From the NCBI GenBank assembly GCA_009741485.1, contig CM019218.1:35960387-36024386 (forward strand): 64,000 nt of DNA, written 5' to 3'. This stretch comes from Malurus cyaneus samueli (taxonomy: Eukaryota > Chordata > Aves > Passeriformes > Maluridae). Position 1 is the stretch's first letter. Each line of letters begins with the position of its first letter. The notes under the pieces were generated by a model that searched no databases, was not told where the DNA came from, and was given only the letters and a program-made list of their open reading frames with translations. Shown in pieces: positions 51,568 through 64,000 of the stretch. A program made the position numbers and the translations under genes.

Positions 51568-54500
51568 TCTTGGCTTTGTGCTAAAACTCTGCAAGTCTTT
51601 CTGTTTCAGGCCCTTCTTCCTGTGGTATTTGGAATTCTCCATCTGTTTACAATGGAAATGTACACATACTCTGTTCCATCCAGGCTACTGACCAACCACT
51701 TAATCGGAATGTTTCCCAAATAGCAGCAGTCTTGTCAAGAACTAATTCTGGATCTCCACAGCCTGAATTTTTTCCACATTCAAAGGACAGCACAACCTTT
51801 GGGATGGGGCTTGGTTAAGTCACTTTATCTTCACAAATTGTATGATTTGCTCTTCAGCATCATGTCAATCACACTTTTCTATCACCTACTTCACTTACTG
51901 TATGCCCAACTTAAAAGCTCCTTTCAAGGTTTTATTCTAATTTGGATTCCAGTAATCATATTTTGCAGGTATTCCGGAGTCATCTTCCTCTGGGTAAAAC
52001 GAAAATATTAAACATTGCAAGGGCATCAGAATTCTTGAATGCCAGAAATAAAAGTACCTTCTGGCTGCCTTTGTCTCTAGTATCCACTGCTATCAGGGCA
52101 ATATGATCCTTATTCTTCCACGTTTCTAAGGATCTTCAGTTCTATACAAGATTTTAATTTCATATTCTTCTAAGTCCATTAACCCCCATATATGCTTGGA
52201 GCATATGGAATTCAGAAATCACCCTAGACTGAAAGCTTTAAACAGACCCTTTATTTAGAGACAAGTTCCACCTATGTTTTCAAAAGAAGGTACAAAACCT
52301 ATTCTTACTCTGCATTTGGAGTCCTACCTCCAAGCTTTCCATCTCTGAAACTCAAATTGCAGACAATTCCCAGCAACACTATTATCTGTACCACCCCCAA
52401 GCTAGAGATATGCTAAGAGCAATTCCTTCCCTGTACTCTCCAGCTACAGATAGATTTCTGAGATGTGCAAAAAACCACCCAAAGAACACAAGAAAAAAAC
52501 ACCTGAAATTCATGCATATCACTGCTGTTAAAAGCCAACACTACAAGAGAGCTTTTGTTTTTCAGACTGAGGTTTAAAAACTGTTCTTCAGCAAAGCCAG
52601 GTTTCCATGTGAAATGCTAATCAGGCCTATCTGAAGGGAGTGAACAGAAAAAGCATGAACCTCTAACTCACAACTACCACATTTGATCACAATTTATGAC
52701 TTTATTTTAGAACACAATTTGTAAATGTCAAATCATGACAGCCCTGATGTGTTGTGAACGCTCCCCAATCTCTCTGAAATATTAGGAGCAAGATGTAAAC
52801 AGACAATGCACACTTGTATAACCAAGATGCTCCTTAGTACAATCCAGCAGTGCTGTGGTTCTCAGAAAATTACAACAGCCAGTGGATTTCTGGTACAATT
52901 AAATGTTTTAAAGTTTGACCTAACAAAATTAATTAATTGCATCTTCAAAATCTCTATTTTAACAGCAAGATGGAAGAAATTCTCCAAGCCATAGAAACCT
53001 TCATTTCACTGACTGCTAGTTAAGAATGTGGAGGAAGGGTTAATTTGAATCAGAAATAATCACTGTATATCACTCCTCAGCAGCGGCTTAGAGGCCATGT
53101 TTGCCAAGCCATACTCTTCCAGTTCACTGACTGCAAATCCAAAGGCGGGTGGAAGAAAGGAACAACTGTCAAACAACTTATAAGAATTCTCTAAGAATGT
53201 GATGTAGCATTTCTTTTGGGAGTTTTAGAGTAATGTATAATTAAAATATCCACAAAATACTGCTTCAAACATGGCTCTGACTCATTTTTAATTAAGAGTT
53301 TGAGTAACAAGTGCTTTGTATTACAAGCTGTTGGCAGAGCCAACAAAATTGCTTTCTGATTCTCTCTAAGGTGCATATCAAATTAGATATTAAAGGATAC
53401 GGTTTCACCAGGTTTCCTAAACCTTTTTGTACTGCATGCTGGCCAGGCTATAGACAGATTTTTTACTCAGCTGAATATGAATACGTCAGTCACTCTAAGG
53501 GCAGTGTGCTAAGAATATCATGAAGTTTCCTACTTAAAACTCTATTTTCATTTTGTATGTCTTGGAAAGCATTACAAACTTATGAAGAGGTCTTATTGCA
53601 AAACTCGAGGCAGAAGAAATACCTGTAGTTGATGCACTAATTTTTACAACTAGATGGAGGAGTAGTATTTATAAAATCAACAGCTGTATGCTTTGCAAGC
53701 TTGGTCTGACAGACTACATGAAGACAAATGTCCACAGCACACCAAAATGTTGAAATAATACTCAACAACACTCAATAGGAAGGTTCTTTAATCAAATTGA
53801 TCCAAACTGATCTAGCTGTGACCCTGCCACACATGCATAAAGGTCCACGTCCAAAGCAGTCAGAAATAAGGCATTTTTAACATCTTTCAACATGATGTGG
53901 GAAAGGGGAAAACAGCAAAATAGTTAGCAAATGCTGCTAGACTGGATGGATTTTAAAATGTGGGGGTAAGGTTTTTGGAAGCTATAAATACATGTGCAAG
54001 AAAGATGAAAAAAGCAACCTTTAGAATACATGCAATCCATCTGGAGAAAAATAAATCCAGAACTACAGCAGATGAGAAAGACAGAAGTGCAGTGATGTGG
54101 AGCAAGTCTGAAAAGCAAGAGTGGGAAAAAAATTGTACAAAAATTTCAATGCACCAAAACAGCAAACCACTTTCCTCCAAACCTAACCCCACCTTGACGG
54201 TTTCTGACTGCCTAAGTAAAGGCTGTTGTCCAAAAGAAATAGAAAAAAAACCTACCCTCGGCGGGCTTCTGGTAAAACTGTGCTTATCACATTACGTACA
54301 TTTAAACATAACCCAGAACAGGGCAGGGGGAAGAAAAAAAAAAGGGTTTTTTTGGCGAGAATTCAAAAGAGAAAAAAAAGAAAGCTGGAAGATTGAATTA
54401 CAAGAGAAGATTAAGGAATACAAAGCATTACTTCACTAAATGGTGACTAAGAGCAGGGGTACAAGCATTTGAAGACATGGAGATGAAGAAATACAAATGA

Positions 54501-56227
54501 AACATTTAGACAGTGAGCTTGCTGCTTTAGCTGGCTAGAGAAAAATGTCTCCAAAAGTAAGGGCTAGAAGCCATAGCAACTGGAGTTTAGAGCAAATGTA
54601 AAGGACAGATGAGAGGAAGACATGTGATTTTTGCTAATAGGACTTCTCTATCTTAACTTATTATGATATGGTAAAAAGACGGTGGAAAGGGCTACTCCAG
54701 CTCTGGCAGGAAAAAAAATATATGCATTTCACTAGGATCTTAAAATAGCTGAATAAGAAAAACTACCAGAGCAAATGACATTTTTAAAATAATGTTGAAT
54801 CCATGTGCTTTGTGAGCTTGTATCCACACAGCTTTCAGCAACTGCACCTGTAAACCAAAAGGTGATTTTTTTTTTTCATAAGTATGTTCTGTGTCTCTTA
54901 CTTTGAGAGCCCTGTACAGAATAGTAGCTCAGAACCAGGTCTAAAAAAGTGCTGACTGGTGCACCAAAGACTTATCTTCATCATTTATCTTCCCTTGCCT
55001 TATAACACTGAACAGATGATGACAATAAGTAAGAGTTTTAAATCAGCTGATAAAGTAGCTCATCTAATGAGGCAGCTGAGATGGCTCTCTGAATAATGAA
55101 CTGTCTGAAGATCAACCACAGAATCAAAAAGTCAATCAAGGAATTTCTCCCAGAGACAAGTCTCTCCCCAGTGTCAAATCAATAGACAAATGCTTCACCA
55201 CAGCCCTTGTACACTGGGAAAAATACCAAAGGTAATAATAATTAGCGAAAATACTAATTTTTAAAAAGAAAATATTTTCGAAAAAAAAAGAGATAGGGAA
55301 AAAAAGATTTCTCATGGAATGAATTCTACTGTAGTAAAATTACCCCCAATGTGAAAAATTGGAAGATTTACTTTCCATCTCCTAAAACAAGTCACATGAG
55401 CACATGGTCTTAGAATTTGAATTCAACCCAAATTTCAGTTTTAGAAATTACTTACTTCTGACTCTTCAACTCTCTTTGTGCATTATCAACTGGTCATGGC
55501 TTTTATTACCTTGAACTATCACTGAACAGCTGTTGTGCTTCACTGCTGAAGAAAGCAAGACACACGTTCTCTTAACTCCCCGCTAGTTAGCAAAAAGGTG
55601 AAGGTTTTCCGTCAGATACTAAACAAGTCAGAGTGGATTGTGGCTCAGCTGCCCCACAAAACAGAAGAACATAAAGATAATCCCATTGCCAAAGTAAGTT
55701 TACATATGCATTAAAAACTCACTCATAGGCAGCAAAAGCCTATTTGGGAAAAGCAAGGCAAGCCTCTACTTCAGTTTGCAGGTATGATACAAAGCTTGGT
55801 TTCTACCCGTCCTGAAATGGCTGGTGGCTGCTGTCCTGGAGGTTAGTTGCTTTAGGAATGATAGAAAATGATGCTGAAGCCTCAGCTGATATGCTGCCTC
55901 AGCAAAGCAAATTGTAGTACCACAAGTAAGATGCATGTTACCCGAAAAAGTACAGAAGACTTACAAGGTATTCGGAATGATCTAGCCCTAGGAACGCAGT
56001 CCATGACATGGAATATATTTATTATCGTATTTGAAACAAGAGAAAAATTTCACCATTCTGCTGTATTTACATTCTCCTGCCATGTCTGCATATCTCTGTA
56101 AAAAAAATTCCTTCACATGTTTATTATTCAGTGGGTCTGGAGCACACTACCTGTTTATCATCATAACCCAGCAACTAAATGCTAGGCTGGAGCCAAAGAC
56201 ACAGAAACAGAATACACATATACTCAC

Positions 56228-56382
56228 CCTCATAGAGGTTTCTCCACCATGGGGCTGTTGCAGCCTGAAAACTTGAGCAACCATGTGTTCTGTAGTGGGG
56301 TGCAACAGGATACGTCGGGAAGCCAGTCCCACCATAACATATCTGCCCATTGGAGACAGGCTCACCGAAATGGCATTAGGTC
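56228..56382 (-). CDS. AMBRA1: AMBRA1 coding exon (propeller blade)
   Basis: This 155-bp exon follows an acceptor TTCGTAG and ends at the donor AGG|GTGAGTA. It completes the glycine split from the previous exon and encodes about 51 further residues, including [19 protein letters not shown] and ending GGETSMR. The [18 protein letters not shown] pattern is typical of WD40-like beta-strands (small residue, Ser-Pro-x-Gly, hydrophobic run). It belongs to the C-terminal half of the AMBRA1 propeller. The exon ends in phase 0 and joins the next one as SMR-RVFNV after a 13.4-kb intron. There are no in-frame stops or indels relative to the family as I remember it. Confidence 0.97.
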
Positions 56383-56832
56383 CTACGAAGAGAAGAGTGG
56401 TTATTTCTCTCACAAGTTGACATCCTGCCCCATGTTTCATCCTCACAGCTTTTCCATTCCCTTCCAGTATTCCCATAATGTACATGATACTAATCTCACC
56501 CTTATAAGTGGTAGAGAAGAACAAGAAGACCTGCATAAGTTATAAATTTTACAAGACCTTTCCTTACCGCAAGTGTTCTGTCACTAAGACAATGGTCCTT
56601 TAAGGAATAAAAAACCATTTCTTAGCAGCTCCCCCATGCCAGCCCCCTTACTTGTCCAGACCATACCACAAGCCTCTCCCCAGCAGTACTGTGTCTGTGG
56701 ATGGCTGGAAGGCTAATCAAGTGTGTCCTGGTTCCACATCACGTGATGTTCAGGCTACTGCATTTCTTACTGAAAGCTGAAGTTCTGAGGTTCTCACACC
56801 CCAGCCACCCTGACTTCCTGCTGCATGCTTAC
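56383..56832 (-). other. AMBRA1 intron (450 bp)
   Basis: Bounded by donor GTAAGCA and acceptor TTCGTAG on the minus strand. The smallest intron in the window; nothing recognised inside. Confidence 0.9.
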
Positions 56833-57021
56833 CAAATCGCTTTGTGTAAAGCATCTCGCCCAAATTATGGGGTGCCAGAGAATATACAGCCAGTATTCCT
56901 TCATCAGGGAAGCCTCTTTGACTGCTGGGAATGAAGGCTGCCAGCAGCTGCCCATCGGCAGAGATATCACAGCTAGCGTCATTGTAAATCTTGCAGTTTT
57001 GGACAAGCACATTCACAGAGG
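56833..57021 (-). CDS. AMBRA1: AMBRA1 coding exon (C-terminal propeller half, first exon in window)
   Basis: AMBRA1 is a scaffold and substrate receptor of the CUL4-DDB1 ubiquitin ligase, acting in autophagy, mitophagy and cyclin D turnover. Read on the minus strand, this 189-bp exon starts after a pyrimidine-rich tract ending in TTTGCAG and ends at the donor G|GTAAGC. It begins with the last two bases of an alanine codon and continues [20 protein letters not shown], then a stretch ending LYTKRF, closely matching the vertebrate protein as I remember it. It begins the C-terminal part of the split WD40 beta-propeller that docks on DDB1. The last base is the first base of a glycine codon completed by the next exon, so the frame holds across a 450-bp intron. 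Earlier exons lie beyond the right edge. Confidence 0.97.
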
Positions 57022-57775
57022 CTGCAAAGAAAGAAAGGAATAGTGATTAAAGGACTAAGGTTGAACAGAAAATAAAGTAAGATTTAAACTTAATGTTGGA
57101 GAGTGGACAGTACACGAAAAAGGCACTCAAGACATTTAGCTACCTCCAAAAGTTTATGAAATGTTATTACCCTGATTTAATGTAAAACTTGCTCCAATAC
57201 AGAAATAAGACACTGTAATGAGCCCGGAAAATTAAATTTACTCACCTCCTGAAGCCTTCGGCCAAGAATTAGTAGCAATTGCAGTTTATCAAACCCTTCC
57301 CTTTGTTAAGCCTAACAGCATCCTTTGCAAAGGACAGCACAGTTTAAACAAGTCTCAAATCATGACACTGACAAACTCCAGCAGCAGTCTCATTAGAAAC
57401 AGTATGCCTTAATTCATTTCCCTTTCACTTGCAGAGTGCTGAGTTCCCGCTCTCCTCATCTCCAGTAAACAGGAGATGAGTGAAAAACTCCTCCCTGCAG
57501 ATTCAGACATTCATTTCTGACAGCTGATTTCTACACCCATCTTGGATAAATGAAGTGAAAAAGGGCAGAGACTTCTCCAGCCAGTCCCCCATTTTATTAC
57601 TCCAGTATTTGAGACACTTACGCAAATCAGTGAAGTAACTGTTCAGCCAACAGTAGTGAGCAGCAACCCACAAAACAACAGTTTCATTTTAATCCCTGCT
57701 GGTAAATTGCTGGGTGACCTCATGCAAGTGTTTTTCCCTTTGTACCTTGCACATGAGGACTACAAGCTCTAGTAC

Positions 57776-58215
57776 TGATGCCTTAGGATTTTTCGTTTCT
57801 GTATTTTCATGCGTCTGTATTCTTGTACTTCTCTAGTACAGCACTAAAAACTAGCATTTTCTCATCTTTAGACAAAACAATTCCTCTCTGAGCCTGAATC
57901 CAAGGACACCTCGCTGCCTCAGAGGCCCAAAATATGTAAACAACAGCGAGTTGGGGGGGAGCAAGTTTGGGGTGATTGACATCATCACCTGTAAAGATCA
58001 TTGGAGAATTAAGACCTAATATGTTAATAAGGCAGAACTTATAAAAGGTGAAGATCTCGTGACCTGGTGTCCATTTTGGGTGTAGCCTCAGGAGGAGGCT
58101 TTTGTCTGCCCTAATGTACCAGTAGGCCTGTTAGGCCTGTATTAAAGTTGTGTATTCTCATTCTCTTAAGTTTGTCTGGCCTCTTTTTCAGATCAGCCTG
58201 ATTGATAAGGCATCA
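57776..58215 (+). mobile_element. Solo LTR of an endogenous retrovirus, 440 bp
   Basis: The element begins TGATGCCTTA and ends TAAGGCATCA, 10-bp perfect inverted ends with canonical TG...CA. It is flanked on both sides by GTAC (57772-57775 and 58216-58219), a 4-bp target duplication. A TATAAAA box (58040-58046) and an ATTAAA poly(A) signal (58141-58146), about 100 bases apart in the same direction, place the R region between them and orient the LTR on the plus strand. No internal gag, pol or env sequence adjoins it. A 4-bp duplication favours a class I (gammaretrovirus-like) source; family name unknown. Confidence 0.75.
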
Positions 58216-60904
58216 GTACAATGAGGTTCCAAAGACCTTTAGAACCATTTACACCAACAGTTCAGTGGTGCCTTGGTAAGACATGGCTGGAGTGATGTCC
58301 ACTCTACCAAGCTAACCAAAATGCACTTCAGTTTTTCAGGAGGTTTGGAGCTGAACCTGCATATACTATTTTTGGGATAGGAGAATTTCAAGTTCCAGTG
58401 TTTTCGAACTCAAGAGTGCAGAAATACAAAAAAAAAAAAAATAGAAATAAAGCTCACATATGCAATACAGAAAGTTTGCATGCTAGAAGATGGAAGACCC
58501 CATCTCACCTACTTGAAGTTACAGCACCACATAGAACACTGTCAATTTCTAGAGCCCAGAAATTATCTTCTAAACCATCAGACTATGCCTAGCCCAGAAG
58601 AGGCCTTAATATGTTCAACTAAAATTGCAAATGAATTTAGAAGCCATTTCTTAGTCTAGATTCCTTATTAGTTCAACCAAGTAGCAGTACCAAGAATGCT
58701 TTGTATATATTTCTGGAAGTTCAAACTTACAAATCAAATTAAGGCTGTAACTCAATACTTTGACAAACCCTACCCTATGTTTCCAACACCTGTGTGGAAG
58801 AAAACTGCATCGGTGAAATGCTGTGACTGAGAAACTACTGACTGTTGTCTAGGTCACTTTTTCATCAGAACAGTTTGCCAACCCAGTACACCCCATGGCT
58901 GCATAGACACTTGCTGCAGCACAAAAAGCAGTCGTGACAGGGAAGTAGACAGGACTGCCCTTCCTACAGCATTGCTGATTTAAAGCATGTATTGAGCCTC
59001 ATCTTTAATTCTTCTGGCCTCAAAGACATTTCTCCTGGAAACTGCTTTCCTCTGCAACTGCGTATCAACTTCTACAGTTCCATTTAAGAAACTCAAATGA
59101 AAAAGAAGACGAGGATTAAAAGTGGACTATGTAATTACATTCTGTACCAAACCACCTACACCTGTACTCTAAATTTATTCAACCAATTTTTTCAGTCTTG
59201 AAGCTGCTAAAAACAGTAATTTCCAGCCTAGTATAAACAGAAAGGTGCTGAACAGAGAAAGGTAAATAACTGTAGCCACTATGAAGGCTGCAATACCAGT
59301 ATATAAGATACACATGGCCTTTAAAGAACAGTGGTTCATAAGTTGACAAAATTCCTGAATGCTTAGTCTGAAGCCAGCTGAACAGAAAGACAAGAAAAAA
59401 AAGATTAAAGACTATACTGCTTAATTTAAAAAAAAAGATAGAATTAAACTGCACCCTTTAAAAAAATAATCTAGGTTTCATTTAAATATTCATTATGTCA
59501 CCACAAAGGAAGACGGGCTTCAACACAAGAACTGCAGTATATGCTGTGAACTAGCTAAAGGATGCATGACAACAAACTGCACTTTTGTAATCCCAGTCAA
59601 ACTGGAAGGATTCCTGCTGAGTGACTCATTCCAAAACCAGTTCCATTTATTAGCTCTATCAACAGGCTAGGCACACAGTGGAGCTCATTGATGAATCCTC
59701 TTGATAAAGTTGGGTAATTTCATTAACAGAACATGATTAGACCACATAGTGAACTGAACTACACAGAGACATAACAGACGGGAAAGAATTCTAGATTGTG
59801 TTGACATTTTAAAATTTATGTTTTATGCAGGAATTTGAAAACAAGAAAGAATTAACTTTGGTTATTGTAGCAAAAACTGTGCTATCACTCAGTGCAACAG
59901 GGATAGTGACAGCAATTCCAAACTGCACTAGAGAACACAGTTACAGTAGAAATTTCAGTGCTGATACACTATCTTGTCTACACCACATGCAAGAGCCCTA
60001 GGCACAGTTTGGGCAGTCATGTTCAAGAGCAATTAAACCCTAAATGAAAACATGTCCAGCAAAGAAGATGACTGGGGAAAATGAAACACATATTTTATGT
60101 TCAAACAAACAAAAAACACCAACACCAATGCCCCCCTCCCAAAAAGGGAAATGGAACTGTAGATTGTATTTTCAAAAAATACAGAAAGTAAGTGCCAGAA
60201 AAACAACGATTTTCTACACATAATGTTGACAGGTAAGTGGGCAAAAGAAACATTTGAATTTGGAGATTAGAAGGTTTCAACCACAACAGCAAGATTCTAG
60301 AACCATCTTCTCAACAGACATGCAAGGAGTATGAATGTAACCAATTAGAAGACAGAATATTAGGAACTACAGTACATGCTTGCCTAAGGCAGCAGGGACC
60401 TAGTCTACTTGGCTAAGGTGTCATTTCTCATCAACTCCTCTGTAATTGTACTCTAATTAGAAGTGATCTAAAAAATTGTTCCCGTTCCCTCACTTTTTTC
60501 TCCCATACTAAAAAGGTGAGTATTGGGACTCTCATAGCCTTTACATAGACTTTACATAAAAGAGAGCCAAGCAAGAAGACAACAAACAGCAAATAAATAT
60601 GCAGAGCATTTGCTAGAGATACGACTATGAAACACCCCCACCACCAACCCTGCAAAAACACTTTGATTATTAGGAAATAAAAAATATGGTCCAGTCCATT
60701 TTTTTGGGAGTCTAAGAACTGTTCTTCCTCATCACTGTTCTTCAAGATATCCAAGTTTGTCCTGCATCTCTGAGCTCTGGTTGCAGTTTCCAAGAGATAA
60801 CCATGGTTTCTCTATATTTTTAATTACTGGCATTTGATGTTCAATATTAGAAGCAAAAAAAAATCATAGACTTGCTTCCACAGACCACAGGTATGGGTGT
60901 CATT

Positions 60905-61350
60905 TAATCATTGGATGGTTTGAGTTGGAAGGGACCTTTAAGATCACACAGTTTCAACCCTCCCGCGATGGGCAGGGACATCTTGGACAAGATCGAGTTG
61001 CTCAGGGCCCTATCACACACGGCCTTCAGCAATTCCAGGCATTCACTGCCTCTCTGGGCAATTTGTTTCAGTGTCTCATCACCTTCCAAGTAAAGAATTT
61101 TCTCCTAACATCCAACCTAAATCTCCCTTCTTTTAGTTTAAAACCATTCTCTCTTGTCCTATCATTACCTGCCCAAGCAAAAAGTCTCTTTTTTTTTTTT
61201 TTTCTAGGGTCCTTTAAATACTGAAAGGCTCCCTGGAGCCTTCTATTCTCCAGGTTGAACAACACCAGCAGAAGATGATCCAGCCCTCTGATCATCTTTG
61301 TGACCCTCCTCTGGACTTGCTCCAACAGGTCCAGGAACAGGACCTATTTA
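60905..61350 (-). mobile_element. CR1 LINE 3' fragment
   Basis: The plus strand shows a reversed CR1 end: TGGTTTGAGTTGGAAGGGAC near 60911, CGATGGGCAGGGACATCTTG, GTAAAGAATTTTCTCCTAAC, GGAGCCTTCTATTCTCCAGG and CTCTGATCATCTTTGTGACC. On the minus strand it encodes RFRLDVRRKFFT and RVTKMIRGL, both standard CR1 end peptides. The 5' truncation falls near 61345. A T-run (about 61190-61203) interrupts it. It is in the same orientation as AMBRA1. Confidence 0.92.
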
Positions 61351-63792
61351 GCCCAGGGACCCTTCTGTACTGATGAACTCATGTTATTCAAAGAGGTACA
61401 AGAAGTTTTAGATAGGACAGATACTGATTTTTCTGTAACTATTGAAAAATCACAGTCTATAGAATTCATATCTCTTCTCAGATTGTTTTTGTTTTTTAAT
61501 CCAATGCAGACTTGGGCATTCCTAAGAGAAGAATCCCACAGTTTTATTTTAGCAAGGTAAGAAATGTTTACATTTTTTTCCATACCATTTACAGATTTGG
61601 GGACATTGCCATGTCTTGTACATATCCTCACAGCTCCATGACTGTTTTTCATCTCCAGCTGTATAATCCTCTTCCTCAGCTAGCATTTACTGTACGTCTT
61701 TTTAAAACAATGTTGGGTTTGGATCACCAGTCACCCTGAGTCAATCATATAGCACATGTTCACTCATTTTTTATCTACAAGATCTATTTTATCTACCCCC
61801 CCCACCCGCACCTGCTCCTCTTTCAGCAAAACACAGGTGTTTGGTGAGCAGACCACAATGATGACCAACACAAATGGATATAATTTTGGTTTTAAAGTTT
61901 GTTGCATGTGGTGAATGTCTCTTAGCAAAACAAAGTATGTGTGCGCTCCTGCCACAAGAGAACTACCTTTTCACCTCGATGCGTGATGGAAACATGAAAC
62001 GTTACAGATGCAAGCTGTGCTTAACAGGAAAGAGTGCCATTTATTTCAGTCTTTCATTATCTGATTCACACTGGCATTATGGCTCTTTGCTCTTCCCTCA
62101 TTTATGAAGCAGGAGGACTCAGGCAGCACCTATATTTGAGACTAAGTGAGCCTACTGCACAATCATTAAAAGTCTAAATGTGACAGGTGGAAATCTCAGC
62201 AAGGTTTCATTTTAAGGACACAATTTACAAAGGTTCTCGAGATATCAGAAAAATAAACATACTCATGCATTTGGCAAAGCCAGAGGCCATTTGATTTTTT
62301 TGAGCCTGAGGCCTGATCTACGAAGATGAAGCCAATACAGAAGATATTAGGGAGAAAATTACTGCTATTTTCAGAAAACTATTTGCAACAAGGCTGGCCT
62401 TTAATCTCTTGTTTTCTTTTGCCATTAATGCAACCACAGAACTGACAGAACAGATCAAAAGAAACATCAGAGAACAAATTAATCAAGCTGTTGTGCCAAC
62501 TTGGAGTGCTTACACCTACAACATTAATTATGCTTGAAGCTGGGGAAGGCCTGGAATGCCACCAGCAATAGCACTGTTTGCCAAAAGAAAACTGTACTGG
62601 ACACATCATACACTCCTAGCCACTCTTAAAGATGGCACTCTCTTAACAGCTGCTCCTATTAAAAAAATTGCTCAGCATTATTCTTCTTTCTTCTTTTAAG
62701 TTATTCCACATTCCACTGAGGATCAGTAAGTATTGATCAAATCACCTTTCTCAAGTTCCCAACCAGTGTTACAACAGGACAAATTTCTGTTTGCTAAACC
62801 AGACAAGTTCAGTACTAGAAACTGGCAAGTAATTGAAATTATATGTAGTGAGCAGCATGAGAGAAACTACATTCAAAATATATAAACAAGAGAGAAAGCA
62901 TTCAAATATTTTACTGTGGAAAGCCTATATTCTACACTGTTTTCAATACTTAGTTGCATGAATTTTAAGTATATGCAACACTCACTTGGAGAATATTAAA
63001 TAAATGCAGAAATAGCATTGTCTCTGCTGTCAAATAAATTCTCCGCCCCAGTGCTGATATGACTGACAATTTCAATATAAGACCGGGTCATGTTTATTTC
63101 AGAGCTATTAAAAGCAAAACTGGGAAAAGGAGAGAAGAAATCTGAAGCTATCTTTTTCCATTTTGCAATTAATAGAGGAAGACAGGACTGAGACTAAAAT
63201 TCCACAAGTCCCTGCACAGCCATTTTCTCAGGACTGCCAGGATCTGCTTCTGCGTGCTCTTGCTGGACTGAGCATCAGTGAGGTTACTGCTGTGGAGTCT
63301 CATCCTGAGCCCAAGGCTTCCAAAGGTGCTGGGGCCCAGACACTGAGATCAAAGAACTGCACTAATCACACTGCTGTCACTTACTCAGACGCATCTGCTT
63401 CAGTGGAAAACATTCTACTTCCAAGCTATTTTTCCTTTGTTTAATTGTAACAGGAAGAAGAGCTGCTCAGAAATGGAGGTTGGCCACAGACTCATTTCTT
63501 TGATGGAGAGAGGAGCTGGCAGGCAGTCCAAAACTTCAGCTGCATCATTTCATCTGCCTGAACTCCACCACCACTTGTGGCTCAAGCCAGTCCCATGAGG
63601 TGCAATAGCCCCCTCTGTGTAAGCCAATTACCCCACAGGACCACCTCTGATTTATAGGAAATAATGGGAGGAAAAAGAGGACCTGCTGAGGTCATGTGCT
63701 TTACTGGAAAAATAGTTTATTTCCAATATCATGAAGAATCACCAAAAGCTTGTCCAACCCACCACTCCACTGTTACTCAATTGAGAATAGGA

Positions 63793-63931
63793 GAATCACA
63801 GAACATTTTGAGTTGGAAGGGACCCACGAGGATCACCAAGCCCTACTCTTAAGTGAATGGCCCATTTGGGGATTGAACCCACAACCTTGATGTTCTTAGC
63901 ACCATGCTCTACTATCTCTAAGTTGTGCACC
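63793..63931 (-). mobile_element. tRNA-Ile-derived SINE with CR1-like tail (TguSINE1-like)
   Basis: Read on the minus strand, the head contains TAGAGCATGGTGCTAAGAAC and AAGGTTGTGGGTTCAATCCC (the Pol III B-box region), then a GGGCC acceptor-stem end, all matching tRNA-Ile(AAU). This is followed by a tail ending GTCCCTTCCAACTC near the CR1 terminus. The A-box part (about 63912-63931) is diverged. The tRNA-Ile head plus CR1 tail is the architecture I remember for the passerine SINE TguSINE1. Confidence 0.8.
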
Positions 63932-64000
63932 TTGGCAAACTTGCAGCTTGCCTTTGTTCTGTGCCCAGGCAAGCTTGGCAAATACCTGGTTTAGTATAAG

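Larger units (their letters stand above)
42812..56227 (-). other. AMBRA1 intron (13.4 kb)
   Basis: Bounded by donor GTGAGTA and acceptor TTGTTCCAG on the minus strand. It contains a locally GC-rich patch with a 20-bp palindrome (44097-44116), a homeodomain-motif-rich block (44580-44870), an 18-bp tandem duplication (46311-46345) and A-rich runs (51539-51567). I recognise nothing in the remainder, which is AT-rich. Confidence 0.85.
57022..64000 (-). other. AMBRA1 upstream intron (partial)
   Basis: At least 7 kb of intron upstream of the first exon seen here, continuing past the right edge. It hosts a solo LTR, a CR1 fragment and a tRNA-derived SINE, plus an A-run near 58429-58441. No further exon is recognisable. 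Confidence 0.8.

Noticed and set aside
1..64000. CRISPR arrays, operons, rRNA and intact tRNA genes
   Set aside because: None seen. The only tRNA-like sequence is the SINE head near 63.9 kb, and the window is clearly vertebrate.

Overview
This window is vertebrate nuclear DNA, most likely from a bird and probably a songbird. Three 5'-truncated CR1 retrotransposon copies, a tRNA-Ile-derived SINE with a CR1-like tail (resembling TguSINE1, which I know from passerines), a solo LTR, and large introns around a highly conserved gene all fit that reading. There is no prokaryotic gene organisation.

The only protein-coding gene I can support is AMBRA1, on the minus strand. Its last six coding exons lie at 57021-56833, 56382-56228, 42811-42672, 27160-27068, 25511-25318 and 16581-16091. 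They join in frame with GT-AG splice sites and encode about 420 C-terminal residues. The 5' exons lie beyond the right edge. AMBRA1 is a scaffold and substrate receptor of the CUL4-DDB1 ubiquitin ligase, linked to autophagy, mitophagy and turnover of D-type cyclins. The exons here carry the C-terminal half of its split WD40 propeller, an LC3-interacting motif (WDQL), two dynein-light-chain TQT motifs and the C-terminal tail. A probable 3' UTR runs to a poly(A) signal near 15010.

Layout: 1 to about 14990 is intergenic and GC-richer, with short AT-rich blocks, homopolymer runs, small tandem duplications and two decayed LINE reverse-transcriptase fragments. 14990-16090 is the probable AMBRA1 3' UTR. 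From 16091 to 57021 are the AMBRA1 exons and their introns, which contain two CR1 copies, MIR-like SINE remnants, a small hAT-like MITE, and several palindromes and candidate regulatory blocks. From 57022 to the end is an upstream AMBRA1 intron holding a 440-bp solo LTR with intact ends and a target duplication, a CR1 fragment and the tRNA-derived SINE.

I found no undescribed multi-gene system. The most unusual signals are a 36-bp hairpin with 17-bp perfect arms (31353-31388), the LTR with clean boundaries, a 20-bp palindrome (44097-44116) and a homeodomain-motif-rich intronic block (44580-44870). Family assignments are from memory and were not checked by database search.
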